A stretch of 64,000 nucleotides of DNA from Methylomusa anaerophila. Lineage in GTDB: Bacteria; Bacillota; Negativicutes; Sporomusales; Sporomusaceae. The notes beneath the pieces are model-generated. The model was not told the origin of the DNA and searched no databases. It saw only the letters and a program-made list of their open reading frames with translations. The first letter of the stretch is position 1. Each line of letters starts with the position of its first letter. Location: positions 317,424 through 381,423 of the forward strand of contig NZ_AP018449.1 in the NCBI RefSeq assembly GCF_003966895.1. Reading direction: 5' to 3'. Positions 25,320-33,780 of this stretch are shown here, piece by piece. Position numbers and translations under genes: made by a program.

Positions 25320-25553
25320 CCTCCTCCTCAACTTCGGAAACGTCCCATCTTTCCGCCGCCAGGGGATGTAGCCGTGTTCCCCCCGTTCCAGTAGACTGTC
25401 GAAAATCATTGCATCTTAAAAATACCGGGCCCTGCGGATAGTGACTGTACGGCGTGGAATACCCGGCATCGCCGCCGGCTAGGCTTATGGTCAGATGGTT
25501 CGTCCCACCGGAAGCCGTAGGCTTTTTTCTGCGCCTTGTTTATCGACTTTATC
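25320..25553 (-). pseudogene. Decayed substrate-binding lipoprotein (SBP_bac_5) fragment
   Basis: On the minus strand one frame reads CGGSAG, two stops, then TASGGTNHLTISLAGGDAGYS and TPYSHYPQGP. This aligns with the start of the intact binding protein at 15411-17021 (TASTGADNLIFTVADPTGDYG, PSPFTHYARGP). Later pieces GPGIFKM and FSTVYW lie in another frame, followed by LHPLAAERWDVSE, matching RMSLIFDTLVW and IPALAATWDYN. So a paralogue existed between the methyltransferase and the FmdE-like ORF and has decayed by deletion, stops and frameshifts. Confidence 0.7.
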
Positions 25554-25571
25554 CGGCACTCCCTCCGCATA

Positions 25572-26396
25572 TCAGCTTACTTTCCAGCCAATCCAGGCAA
25601 TTTTAGCCTGCACCTTTTCCCTGATCATTCCCACAACCGCCTTCTTATGGAGATACTCCGCGATTTGGTTTTCCCTGTTAACGTCAGTGCAATTTTTGCT
25701 TTTCAACTGACGGCTATATATCTCCACCGCTTTTTCAACCGGCCACAGATGTTCGAACTCAGCGTCATGATAGGTGATTTCCGGATAGTAGCCTGATAAC
25801 CAAAGAATATTGACGGTATAATATAGATTTTTACCCCACCGGTGCTCCGGAGCACTGCCATAGATTGCCCGGTGCAGTTCATCCCGCAATTCATCGCTTC
25901 GCTGCACAAAGCTGCTCATGAAGCAGCTGCCCCTGCTTGCCTCGCACATTTTCAGCAGGGCATCGCTGCTGTTGATACCGGGACACATAGAGGCAAAAAC
26001 CAGATCGAACTTTTTGCTCCAGCCTTGTTCTTCGAGGCACAAGGATTCCCATGCCATCAACTTAAAACAAGTGTTGTCCCTATTTTCTTCGGCAGCATTT
26101 TCCCTGGCATACTGAATCATCTTGGGCGAAATATCAATGCCAACTACCCGCTTTGCCTGTGCGGCAAATGCAAGGGAATACTTTCCCGGGCCACAGCCGA
26201 TATCAAGGATTTCGCCATGAGCGGGCAACATATCCCGGGAAACTAAAAATTCAATAACTTTTTCCCGCCGTTTGCTATCTTCGCTTTGATTACTCCGGTT
26301 GTTAAAGTCATCTGCCCGCAAATCCCATAATTTTTGCAATTCCCCAGAGTCTGTCAAGTCGCTTTGCCAAAGTTTTGCAAAATTATTAATTTCCAT
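25572..26396 (-). CDS. Class I SAM-dependent methyltransferase
   Basis: 274 residues. SAM motif I is EILDIGCGPGKYSLAFA (about 83-99), with VVGIDISPKMIQYAREN next. The C-terminal half is specific to this subgroup. It is first in a minus-strand set: methyltransferase, decayed binding protein, FmdE-like ORF, TonB receptor. In that setting it might modify or help make a metal chelator, but no substrate can be read. Confidence 0.8.
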   Translation of the reverse strand: MEINNFAKLWQSDLTDSGELQKLWDLRADDFNNRSNQSEDSKRREKVIEFLVSRDMLPAHGEILDIGCGPGKYSLAFAAQAKRVVGIDISPKMIQYARENAAEENRDNTCFKLMAWESLCLEEQGWSKKFDLVFASMCPGINSSDALLKMCEASRGSCFMSSFVQRSDELRDELHRAIYGSAPEHRWGKNLYYTVNILWLSGYYPEITYHDAEFEHLWPVEKAVEIYSRQLKSKNCTDVNRENQIAEYLHKKAVVGMIREKVQAKIAWIGWKVS

Positions 26397-26430
26397 TTTT
26401 AACCTCCAGACTTATTTTTGTTTTTTTTCC

Positions 26431-26482
26431 CAAAAATAAAAACCACAAAGTTCAGCCTCATCATGAGACACCCTTCATGGTT
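26431..26482 (-). terminator. Leader terminator/attenuator before the methyltransferase-TonB operon
   Basis: On the minus strand AACCATGAAG (26482-26473) pairs with CTTTGTGGTT (26450-26441) around an inner CTCAT/ATGAG stem, followed by TTTATTTTTG. An upstream AGACA could instead pair with TGTCT inside the stem, giving a possible antiterminator. It is only 35 bases before the ATG at 26396. Upstream, GGTGATCT/AGATCACC (about 26570-26587) is a further hairpin. No known riboswitch class was recognised. Confidence 0.55.
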
Positions 26483-26665
26483 TTGTCTTCATCGTATAAA
26501 GTTGTATTGCTGCGGATTATGAATCACAGTCTAATCATACGGCCTGCCTTCGCAACGGCACAGGTGATCTTCAGATCACCTCTATTGCTTTATATTTTAA
26601 ACAAATTGTTTTTTCCTGTCAATAATTCTATTAAACATAATTCTATAAAACTTAGCAACCTGCCC

Positions 26666-27244
26666 CTAATTCTCTCGTTCGGCTATCACTGCATACATCT
26701 CGGCATTCACGGCCATCTGCTGGATATTGGTAAATCCACACTGACGTAACAAGGCAGCCACATCGCCATTATCCAATCTATGCTCCAGGGGCGGTCCCAT
26801 CATGCTGTGCTGCTTGTTCCACTCAATAATGACTACCCGTCCTGCTGGCTCAAGTATTCTTGCCGTTTCCCGGAAAAAAGCCGAAAGGTCTTCCGCTTCA
26901 TGCGCAACTAGGCAGGCAAAAGCATACTGCACCGTTTGGTCGGCCAGCATAAAATCATTCTCCTTTACCTGCAGGAGTTCCACGTTCGTCAAGCGGTTTT
27001 CTCTGACCTTGCTTTTTGTCTCTTCAATCATTGCCGCCATAATGTCCAGGGCGTAAATTTTGCCCTGGCTGCCGACAATTTGGGCGGCCGGCAAGGTGAA
27101 ATAGCCGATGCCGCAACCGATATCGGCCATAGAATCGCCGGCTTTGAGGCCCAGACGACGTAGTGTTTCTGCCGGCGGCAGGAGCCTTCGCCGCTGCGGG
27201 TTGTCCAGCTTATGCCTACTTTCCGGGTTAAATTTATGAACCAT
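26666..27244 (-). CDS. Class I SAM-dependent methyltransferase
   Basis: 192 residues. Motif I MADIGCGIGYFTLPAAQIVG, acidic loop YALDIMAAMIEE, and later VVIIEWNKQHSMMGPPLEHRL. Resembles UbiE/ArsM-like small methyltransferases but lacks an obvious ArsM cysteine set. Monocistronic; 270 bp separate it from the next methyltransferase gene. Substrate unknown. Confidence 0.8.
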   Translation of the reverse strand: MVHKFNPESRHKLDNPQRRRLLPPAETLRRLGLKAGDSMADIGCGIGYFTLPAAQIVGSQGKIYALDIMAAMIEETKSKVRENRLTNVELLQVKENDFMLADQTVQYAFACLVAHEAEDLSAFFRETARILEPAGRVVIIEWNKQHSMMGPPLEHRLDNGDVAALLRQCGFTNIQQMAVNAEMYAVIAEREN

Positions 27245-27504
27245 ATAATCCTCATCCTCTCACTATCGGTTTCACTCACTGCAGTTATGGCCAAAAATAC
27301 CATGCCGCTCTAACGCTAGGCACCCCACGACTGTACAATCTCATTAATCCGGGATGCAAACGGTGCTGCGGCGAAAAGCCTGTATCGTTTTTTTAAATCA
27401 CTTCTTCTATTGTGATGGCTAATAAGACTCATTATGAAGAATAATTTTACACCGTAGGCTCATCCGTTGTATGCTATTGGCGATGCATCACAAGGAGGAA
27501 TGTT

Positions 27505-28171
27505 GTGAATAACGTATTGGGTCACAAGTTTCATGTCACAAATAAGCTGGCCGCCTTGGTAGCCGTCGGGACCGGCATATGCGGCGCAGCCGCCATTGGC
27601 GGAGTAGCACCGCTCATTCGCGCCAAAGAGGAAGATGTCTCGGTGACGATTATCGCCATACTGGGGACGATATTTACGGTAGCTTATACGGCGCTATTGC
27701 CCTTACTAGGTTTGTTTGTCCCCGTATGAATTTGGCATTTTTTCCGGCGCAACCTTGCATGAATTGGCCCATGTCATTGCGGCGGCAGCACCAGATGGTC
27801 AAACCAGCAGTGATATTGCCATTGTAGTAAAATTAGGCCGGGTTGCTTTTTTAGCACCGGTAGCCATCATATTCGGCTGGGTATATGCCAGGCAGGGTCA
27901 ACAGGCTATTGCGCTAACCCGCCTGCCTATACCCTGGTTTATCTTCGGTTTTCTAATCATGGCCGGCTGTAATACTTATCAACTTTTTCCCGGCAATTTG
28001 GTTGTGTTTCTGAGTAGCGCCAGCATTTTTCTCCTAACTATGGCCATGGGGATGAATGTAAAGTTATCGGAACTCAAGCGTGCCGGTTACACCCCGGCAG
28101 TCATCGGCTTCATTGGGTCGATTCTGCTCAGTATTTTCGGTCGTTTACTCATTTGGCTGTTGCACATTTAG
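27505..28171 (+). pseudogene. Broken YeiH-family (UPF0324) putative sulfate/sulfite exporter
   Basis: Two frames together cover the C-terminal two thirds of YeiH: TGICGAAAIGGVAPLIRAKEEDV in frame 1, then SPYEFGIFSGATLHELAHVI and three membrane segments in frame 2. The break is an exact tandem TTTG (27711-27714, repeated 27715-27718); removing one copy restores LGLSPYEFG. The usual N-terminal roughly 90 residues are also missing, although a good AAGGAGG precedes GTG 27505. Its last 27 bp overlap the convergent LysR gene, the regulator type normally paired with yeiH. Confidence 0.8.
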
Positions 28172-29056
28172 CTTACTTAACGCAAAAGCAAGAAATGTTT
28201 CCACTGTATATGTGCGGAATTTATCTTTATGATACACCAGCGAAAATGGGCGGGTTATTTCGCCTTCTGTCAATTGGACCGCTTGGAGTGCGCAATGATT
28301 GAATTCCAGACTGACGGCCCGGCGGGACACAACGGAAATGCCCAGCCCGGCTTTTACCGCTTCTTTGATAGCCTGGGTACTTCCCAGTTCCATAACTATA
28401 TGTAAAGCAGACGGCTCACAGTCATGTGCCCGCAAAAACTCCTCAAATACCCGGCGAGTGCCGGAAGTCGGCTCACGCATCACCCACTTTTCTTGCATCA
28501 GTTTTACCAGCTTGGTGGCCGGCTCCGGTTGTGCCATCGCCCCGGCAGCGATCACAACTAGGCTGTCACCACCGCAGGGTTGGCAAATCAAGTGATCAGA
28601 CGGCAAAAATGGCCCTTCAACAAAGCCTACATTAAGAATCCCGTCACGAACTTTCTCAACCACTTCTTCCGTGTTACAGACTTCCATGGCAATATCCACC
28701 CTGGGATACTGCTGCTGAAACGCAACCAAAATTTCCGGCAAGACATATTCGCCGATTGTCAGGCTAGCCCCCAGATGCAGCCTGCCGGAAATATCGCCGG
28801 CAAATTCCTGCAGCATCCTTTCTGCTTCTTGATACAACCGGTCAATATGCACCGCGTAAGGATATAATGCCTCTCCCGCTGGTGTCGCATGAATCCGCCG
28901 GTAAAACCGGTCAAATAATTTAACATCATAAAAATCTTCAAGATGTTGAATTTGCTGACTGACTGCTGATTGTGTCATATGTAGAACTTCGGCCGCTTTG
29001 GAAAAACTATTCTGTTCCACAATAGTTTTAAATATCTTCAACTGTACATCAAGCAT
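28145..29056 (-). CDS. LysR-family regulator (YeiE/CysB-like group)
   Basis: 303 residues from ATG 29056, placed by the conserved start MLDVQLKIFKTIVEQNSFSKAA and the AAGGATGG site. HTH (AAEVLHMTQSAVSQQIQHLE), then the LysR effector domain (LHLGASLTIGEYVLPEILVAFQQQYP). Divergent from a TauE/SafE exporter and convergent with the broken yeiH, so sulfite or another sulfur oxyanion is the probable effector theme. Confidence 0.9.
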   Translation of the reverse strand: MLDVQLKIFKTIVEQNSFSKAAEVLHMTQSAVSQQIQHLEDFYDVKLFDRFYRRIHATPAGEALYPYAVHIDRLYQEAERMLQEFAGDISGRLHLGASLTIGEYVLPEILVAFQQQYPRVDIAMEVCNTEEVVEKVRDGILNVGFVEGPFLPSDHLICQPCGGDSLVVIAAGAMAQPEPATKLVKLMQEKWVMREPTSGTRRVFEEFLRAHDCEPSALHIVMELGSTQAIKEAVKAGLGISVVSRRAVSLEFNHCALQAVQLTEGEITRPFSLVYHKDKFRTYTVETFLAFALSKLNVQQPNE

Positions 29057-29175
29057 TTGTTTACCATCCTTATCCCTGTTAAAAACACTGACATCAGCAA
29101 TATTGCGGCGGTACGTTTTACACTTGCCTCTGCAATTTGTTGTGTTGCAATACAAATATTTCCAGGAGAAATGTC

Positions 29176-29934
29176 ATGTTTCTATCACTATTATTCCTAT
29201 TAGGCCTTAGCGTCGGCACAATCGGCACATTAATCGGCGTTGGCGGTGGGTTCATTCTGGTACCCGTATTTTTGCTGCTCCTGCACTACTCGCCGCAGCA
29301 CGCGGCCGGCACTTCGCTGGCAATCGTCTTTTTTAATGCCTTGTCCGGCACGGTCGCTTATGTCAAACAGAAAAAAGTATATTATGACGCAGCCATCCGG
29401 TTTAGTCTGGCGACTCTGCCGGGAGCTATACTGGGCAGTTACCTGGCGCACTATTTTAGCAGCCGCAGTTTTTATATCAGCTTTGGCATGTTACTGGTGA
29501 TGATTGCTTTCTTACTCTATCTGCGCTCCACAACTGAGGCAGAGCCTGTCGATGATCAGGCTCTCTTTCCCTACAACCGCTTTCTCGGAATATCGTTTAG
29601 TGTGCTGGTCGGCTTTCTATCCAGTACCTTCGGCATCGGCGGCGGCATTATTCATGTCCCCGTCATGATTGCCCTGCTTGGCTTCCCCACACATACGGCC
29701 ACTGCCACTTCCCACTTCGTGCTGGCAGTTTCCGCCTTATTCGGCGTTGTTACTCATTATTTGTTAGGCAGTATCCTGCTTGTTCCAGCACTGCTCATTG
29801 GCAGCGGCGCAGTGCTGGGCGCACAACTTGGCGCCTATATCGCACCGAAAACAAAATCCCGGTCAATTACATTCCTGCTGTGTTTATTTCTGTTTGTCCT
29901 AGGCTTTCGTATGATATTGGGCATGCAACAATAA
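29176..29934 (+). CDS. TauE/SafE family membrane exporter
   Basis: 252 residues from ATG 29176 (CAGGAG upstream). Two repeats of the family motif: GTLIGVGGGFILVPVFLLLL with HAAGTSL, and STFGIGGGIIHVPVMIALLGFPTHTATATS. About eight membrane helices. TauE/SafE proteins export sulfite, sulfoacetate or related anions and are part of cst-type persulfide operons. Next to LysR and the persulfide reductase, it fits removal of sulfite or thiosulfate. Confidence 0.9.
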   Translation: MFLSLLFLLGLSVGTIGTLIGVGGGFILVPVFLLLLHYSPQHAAGTSLAIVFFNALSGTVAYVKQKKVYYDAAIRFSLATLPGAILGSYLAHYFSSRSFYISFGMLLVMIAFLLYLRSTTEAEPVDDQALFPYNRFLGISFSVLVGFLSSTFGIGGGIIHVPVMIALLGFPTHTATATSHFVLAVSALFGVVTHYLLGSILLVPALLIGSGAVLGAQLGAYIAPKTKSRSITFLLCLFLFVLGFRMILGMQQ

Positions 29935-29971
29935 ATATGACAAATTACTCTTGACAATCATAACTGCCCGG

Positions 29972-31657
29972 TCAGCCTTTTTCACACGAAAATGGCCAGG
30001 CCGCAACACCGCCTTCCATAACCTTGACATTTTCAAAGCCTGCACCTTCCAAAATTCCTTCTGCCTCATAGCCCCGCAGACTGATTTTACAAAACGCCAC
30101 GATTTCATCGTCTTTGTTCAATTCCGTTAACCGGCTACGCAATTGCCCTAACGGGATATATTTAATATTCGGGCAGCCAGCCAGACGGATTTGCTTACAT
30201 TCGTCCGGAGTGCGCACATCAAGAAAAACCGTTTGTTCCGCTGTCATTTTTTCCTTGGCCGCAAGCGAAGAAATACCTTTTAGCTTGCCGGCCAGTTTAT
30301 TCATGACCGCATTGGCCGCCACCGCCACATTGTCAATCGGCGAATTATAAGGCGGCGCATAGGATAGATCGATATCAAACAAATCATCAATAGTACCGCC
30401 GAGAGTCAGCACTGCTGCCACCACATCCACGCGTTTGGCTACTTCTCCTTCACCGACGGCCTGCATCCCGAGAACTTTACCCGTTTTAGCCTCGGCAATT
30501 AGCTTTATAGTAATTAGCTTGGCGCCGGGCATATAGTGAATCTTATCCGGACCGGCAACCATGGCGGTAATATACTCATAACCAAGCTGCTTGGCGTCCT
30601 GTTCGCTCAGCCCGGTCTTTCCCACAGTAAGGCCGTGTAATTTCACAACTACCGTATTGAGTATCCCTTTAAATTTGGCATGTCCGCCGCACAGATTTTC
30701 CCCGATGACCCGGCCGTGCTTATTGGCCGTAGATCCCATAGGGGCAAACACTTTTTGCCCCGAGATTATATTGACGTTTTCCACACAGTCGCCGCCAGCA
30801 AAAATATCCGGGTCACTGGTACGCATTTCGTCATCCACCACAATGGCTCCGGTTGCCCCGACTGTCAGGCCTGCGTCCTCAGCCAGTTTTGCATTGGGAT
30901 GCGCTCCCATTGCCAGCACAACAAGATCTGCAGGAATGGTGCGTTTATCCGTTTCAACTGCGGTTACGTCTGTCTCGCCAATAAACCGTTCGACTTTTTC
31001 GCCGGTCAACAGCTTGATGCCTTTTTCTGCTGCATACTTGGCGGCTATTCCCGCTATTTCCGGGTCAAGAAAGGCCGGGAATAGCTGCTCCTTCATTTCT
31101 ACTACAGTCACTTCCAGCTGCCTTTTCGTCAACGCCTCGGCCATTTCCATACCTACCAGGCCGGCGCCGATGATTACAGCCCGCTTGAACGTTCCCTTCC
31201 CTAGTCCTTGCTGGATGGCCCGTGCATCATCAGGGTGCCAAAGCGTATAAATATTCCCCAGTTCCACCCCCGCTAGCCGCGGTTTGATGGCCGAAGCCCC
31301 CGTGGCGATGACCAGTTGATCATACGGTATGCTATCCGTTTCGCCGGTAGCAAGCTTTTTCACTTTTACTGTTTTCGCTTGCCGGTCAATTACGGTGGCT
31401 TCCGTTTGCGTCAATACAACAATGTCCTTCACATTTTTGAAGTATCCCGGGCCGCGCACAATCCCTACCGGCGTCTTCATTAAATCTTCGATGTCATGCA
31501 CGTCGCCGCCCACGTAATAAGGCAGGCCGCAGGCGCCGTAAGAAATGATTTCACCTCTTTCCAGCACGGTAATGCCAGCCTCAGGGTCGCACCTGCGCGC
31601 CTTTGCGGCAGCTTTCAGCCCAGCCGCCACGCCACCAATCACCACGATTTTTTTCAC
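29972..31657 (-). CDS. CoA-disulfide/persulfide reductase fused to rhodanese
   Basis: 561 residues from GTG 31657 (AGGAGGG upstream). FAD/NAD(P)-binding pyridine nucleotide-disulfide reductase at 1-440: KKIVVIGGVAAGLKAAAKARR, active cysteine in SYGACGLPYY, FAD site GDIFAGGDCVE-like. C-terminal rhodanese at about 465-555 with active cysteine in AFCKISLRG. The fusion corresponds to the Npsr/CoADR-RHD type that reduces persulfides and polysulfides to H2S with NADH. A ~115-bp hairpin element lies immediately upstream. Confidence 0.92.
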   Translation of the reverse strand: MKKIVVIGGVAAGLKAAAKARRCDPEAGITVLERGEIISYGACGLPYYVGGDVHDIEDLMKTPVGIVRGPGYFKNVKDIVVLTQTEATVIDRQAKTVKVKKLATGETDSIPYDQLVIATGASAIKPRLAGVELGNIYTLWHPDDARAIQQGLGKGTFKRAVIIGAGLVGMEMAEALTKRQLEVTVVEMKEQLFPAFLDPEIAGIAAKYAAEKGIKLLTGEKVERFIGETDVTAVETDKRTIPADLVVLAMGAHPNAKLAEDAGLTVGATGAIVVDDEMRTSDPDIFAGGDCVENVNIISGQKVFAPMGSTANKHGRVIGENLCGGHAKFKGILNTVVVKLHGLTVGKTGLSEQDAKQLGYEYITAMVAGPDKIHYMPGAKLITIKLIAEAKTGKVLGMQAVGEGEVAKRVDVVAAVLTLGGTIDDLFDIDLSYAPPYNSPIDNVAVAANAVMNKLAGKLKGISSLAAKEKMTAEQTVFLDVRTPDECKQIRLAGCPNIKYIPLGQLRSRLTELNKDDEIVAFCKISLRGYEAEGILEGAGFENVKVMEGGVAAWPFSCEKG

Positions 31658-31680
31658 AATGATCCCTCCTATCATTTCTA

Positions 31681-31797
31681 TATATGTCGCATCAAAGAAT
31701 TGAAATCCGGGGTATTAAAATGCGCTAAGGTTAAGCGACAGCGTCGAAGCGTTCCTAAATACCCGGATATAATTTCAATTCTTTAATGCGTTCATAT
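31681..31797 (-). repeat. Structured leader repeat, copy 1 (upstream of the persulfide reductase)
   Basis: The outer arms (TATATG..CGCAT..AAAGAATTGAAAT and complement) and inner arms (CCGGGTATT / AATACCCGG) enclose a conserved centre containing TTAAGCGACAGCGTCGAAGC. The element ends 24 bp before the GTG of the reductase. The same centre and inner arms recur at 39646-39763. It is not coding. It could be a cis-regulatory RNA or a small mobile palindrome. Confidence 0.75.
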
Positions 31798-31828
31798 AAA
31801 TTTTTATAAAGTAGACTTAGCTTCAGGT

Positions 31829-31858
31829 GGAGTTTTAACCCCATCTGAAGGTTAGTCG
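31829..31858. repeat. Inverted repeat downstream of the cstR-like gene
   Basis: CTTCAGGTGG and its near complement CCATCTGAAG flank a short loop. It lies about 45 bp beyond the cstR-like stop codon and could end that transcript, though no T-run follows. Nothing else was found between 31798 and 31901. Confidence 0.45.
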
Positions 31859-31901
31859 CCCTTATCCAGGGACTTATCCGCTCTTAACTTAAGGGTTATC
31901 T

Positions 31902-32177
31902 TCACTTTCTTACCATGGTAAGCATCATTTTAGTTAAATTCTCAATTCGCTGACGCACTTTGTCATCGACGATGCGGGCTTCCTCTAGGCATGCGTCTGC
32001 ATAATTTTCAAGAATATGAGCACTTAATTTGTTCACTGCGCCCGTGACAGCGCTTAGTTGAACAAGAATCTCCTCACAATTCTTGTTTTCCTCCACCATT
32101 CTCTCAATACCGGCAACATGCCCCTTAATCGTACCTAATCGTTGCTGCACACTTTTTTTTAATTCTTCCTTCGTCAT
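31902..32177 (-). CDS. cstR: CsoR-family repressor, CstR-like (persulfide sensor)
   Basis: 91 residues, CsoR/FrmR fold (RLGTIKGHVAGIERMVEENKNCEEILVQLSAV). Cysteines C34 and C63 keep the 29-residue spacing of the two sensing cysteines. The copper-ligand histidine of CsoR is Y59 (ENYADAC). Loss of that His with two Cys kept is the CstR pattern, which senses persulfides rather than Cu(I). It is directly upstream, on the same strand, of the persulfide reductase-rhodanese gene. A G/C-tract operator precedes it. Confidence 0.82.
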   Translation of the reverse strand: MTKEELKKSVQQRLGTIKGHVAGIERMVEENKNCEEILVQLSAVTGAVNKLSAHILENYADACLEEARIVDDKVRQRIENLTKMMLTMVRK

Positions 32178-32195
32178 TTTATTATACCCCTTAGT

Positions 32196-32214
32196 CCCTC
32201 CCGTAGGGGGAGGG
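32196..32214. promoter_or_regulatory. CsoR/CstR-type operator
   Basis: CCCTCCC (32196-32202) and GGGAGGG (32208-32214) form a palindrome around GTAGG, within AT-rich DNA 19 bp before the cstR-like ATG. CsoR-family operators are G/C-tract palindromes of this kind. Predicts autoregulation. I found no second copy before the reductase gene. Confidence 0.65.
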
Positions 32215-32357
32215 TTTTATTATTAATATAACCGAGTATTTGCCTAAAATCAATCCCTACCATAAAATAAGCTTCAACTCCCTCGGTACAATTTTACTGC
32301 AGAAGCAGGTGTCCAATTTTTAAATTTGCGTAATGCGATCCGCCCCGTAAAGAAAGA

Positions 32358-32428
32358 GTCCAAATAAAAAACGGCATAAGCCGCCTGCAGGCGAAACCCT
32401 CGTTCCGCACCGGCTCATACCGTATTAT
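32358..32428 (-). terminator. Large terminator hairpin
   Basis: On the minus strand ACGGTATGAGCCG pairs with CGGCTTATGCCGT (two non-Watson-Crick positions), enclosing CGCCTGCAGGCG, then TTTTTTATTTGG. It follows the QueG-like fragment at 32441-32701 and would end any transcript from it. Confidence 0.65.
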
Positions 32429-32440
32429 CCTCATTATCCC

Positions 32441-32701
32441 TCAGTTTCCTAATCTCCCATATGGACAAGCATAAACACACATACCGCATACTGCCAGCCG
32501 ATCTGCGCCTTTAAGTTCCTCAAAATACTTTTCGCACTTTGACACATCCAGTCGTAGAAAACGAGATTCATGCTCAAAAAAATTCCTTCCTTTAATAGCT
32601 TGAGCAGGGCAGGCTTTAACACACTGGTTGCATGTGCCGCATCGACTTTCCATAATGGTTTGATTTTCTTCCAAAAGCCAATTCACTATTTTTATCTGCA
32701 A
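32441..32701 (-). pseudogene. Duplicated C-terminal fragment of the QueG-like 4Fe-4S protein
   Basis: Positions 32457-32668 repeat 34193-34404 with about five differences over some 212 bp. The frame still carries CGTCNQCVKACPAQAIKG and CGMCVYACPYG, but only 86 codons, with unrelated ends. It has no ribosome site that I can see. Remnant of a local duplication flanking the WYL and RidA genes. Confidence 0.8.
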
Positions 32702-32789
32702 TATTATCCAAATAGTTTACATGTTATGATAATCTTAATCAATACCTTTATGTATAAGTAATATTTTGGTTGAAAGCCTGGTGAAGAAA

Positions 32790-33716
32790 ATGAAAATAGA
32801 CAGGTTGCTCGGGATAGTAATGTACCTGTTAAACCGGGACGTAGTCAGTTCGCGAATTTTAGCGGAAAAATTCGAGGTCTCCCATCGGACAATACAGCGT
32901 GATATTGAAGCCCTAAACCTTGCCGGAATTCCTGTCCTGTCAATAAAAGGTTCTCATGGCGGGTATGGAATAGTTGAAGGCTTTAAAATGGACAAGCAAA
33001 TAACCAACACAGACGATTATCTGTTTATTATTACGGCTCTTAAAGGGTTATGTTCCGCCTATGACAGCAAAAGACTTAACACTACCCTGGAAAAGCTGCT
33101 GTCTTTATCATCACCGCAGCAGGGTCTAAAGCAAAAGGTATATCTTGACTTTAGTGTCTTGCGGGAAAATAGCGATATTAATAACTGGGTAAAGCTTGTT
33201 GAAAAAGCAATTGATACCGGAAGGGCAGTTGAATTTGCTTACACAAATGCGGACCATCACACATCTCATCGCTTGGCTGAACCGCTTGCACTGACCTACA
33301 AGTGGTATACATGGTATATGTTCGGGTATTGTTGTAAAAAGAAAGCTTATCGATTATTCCGTCTTTCAAGAATAGGCAACCTATGCATTACAGATAACCC
33401 TTTTTCAGTCGAACACAGAAATGCTGAGGAGTTAATGGCCGAACAAGAGAGACGAGACAACCGCAGTTATATTGACATAAAACTACTCTGCAAAAAAGAG
33501 AGCAGAGTTATGGCTGTTGAACATTTCCCTGTCAGCCATATGAGTGAACTTGGAAATGGCGATATTGTCATTGAAATAAGAGTTCCTGAGAATGAAAGAA
33601 TGTGGTTTGCTTCTCTTATGAGCTTTGGCGACAAAATAACGGTTCTTGAACCGGACGGACTTATTGCCCGGCTTAATGAAAAAGCGCAGGAAATAATAAA
33701 TTTGTACAAAAAATGA
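32790..33716 (+). CDS. YafY/DeoR-type regulator with WYL domain
   Basis: 308 residues from ATG 32790. N-terminal HTH_11 (RLLGIVMYLLNRDVVSSRILAEKFEVSHRTIQRDIEALNLAGIPV in parts), then the WYL domain (AVEFAYTNADHHTSHRLAEPLALTYKWYTWYMFGYCCKKKAYRLFRLSRI in parts) and the WCX end. Likely a transcriptional regulator of neighbouring genes; the ligand is unknown. Divergent from the QueG fragment and followed by the RidA-like gene 64 bp later. Confidence 0.9.
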   Translation: MKIDRLLGIVMYLLNRDVVSSRILAEKFEVSHRTIQRDIEALNLAGIPVLSIKGSHGGYGIVEGFKMDKQITNTDDYLFIITALKGLCSAYDSKRLNTTLEKLLSLSSPQQGLKQKVYLDFSVLRENSDINNWVKLVEKAIDTGRAVEFAYTNADHHTSHRLAEPLALTYKWYTWYMFGYCCKKKAYRLFRLSRIGNLCITDNPFSVEHRNAEELMAEQERRDNRSYIDIKLLCKKESRVMAVEHFPVSHMSELGNGDIVIEIRVPENERMWFASLMSFGDKITVLEPDGLIARLNEKAQEIINLYKK

Positions 33717-33780
33717 TGACATACAGTTGTCCGGTATCCTCCCGTATAATTAAGCTGTATTTTGCAAGGGAGGATTGATT

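Noticed and set aside
25320-25553. Riboswitch before the TonB receptor gene (cobalamin or molybdenum cofactor)
   Set aside because: GC-rich and upstream of a TonB gene, but no B12-box was found and the sequence reads as a decayed binding-protein gene.
27700-27730. Programmed ribosomal frameshift in yeiH
   Set aside because: The break is explained by a simple TTTG tandem duplication, there is no slippery heptamer with a pseudoknot, and the N-terminus is also missing.
30591-31250. Plus-strand 219-codon open frame over the persulfide reductase
   Set aside because: Shadow of a well-supported minus-strand gene; no ribosome site or recognisable protein pattern.
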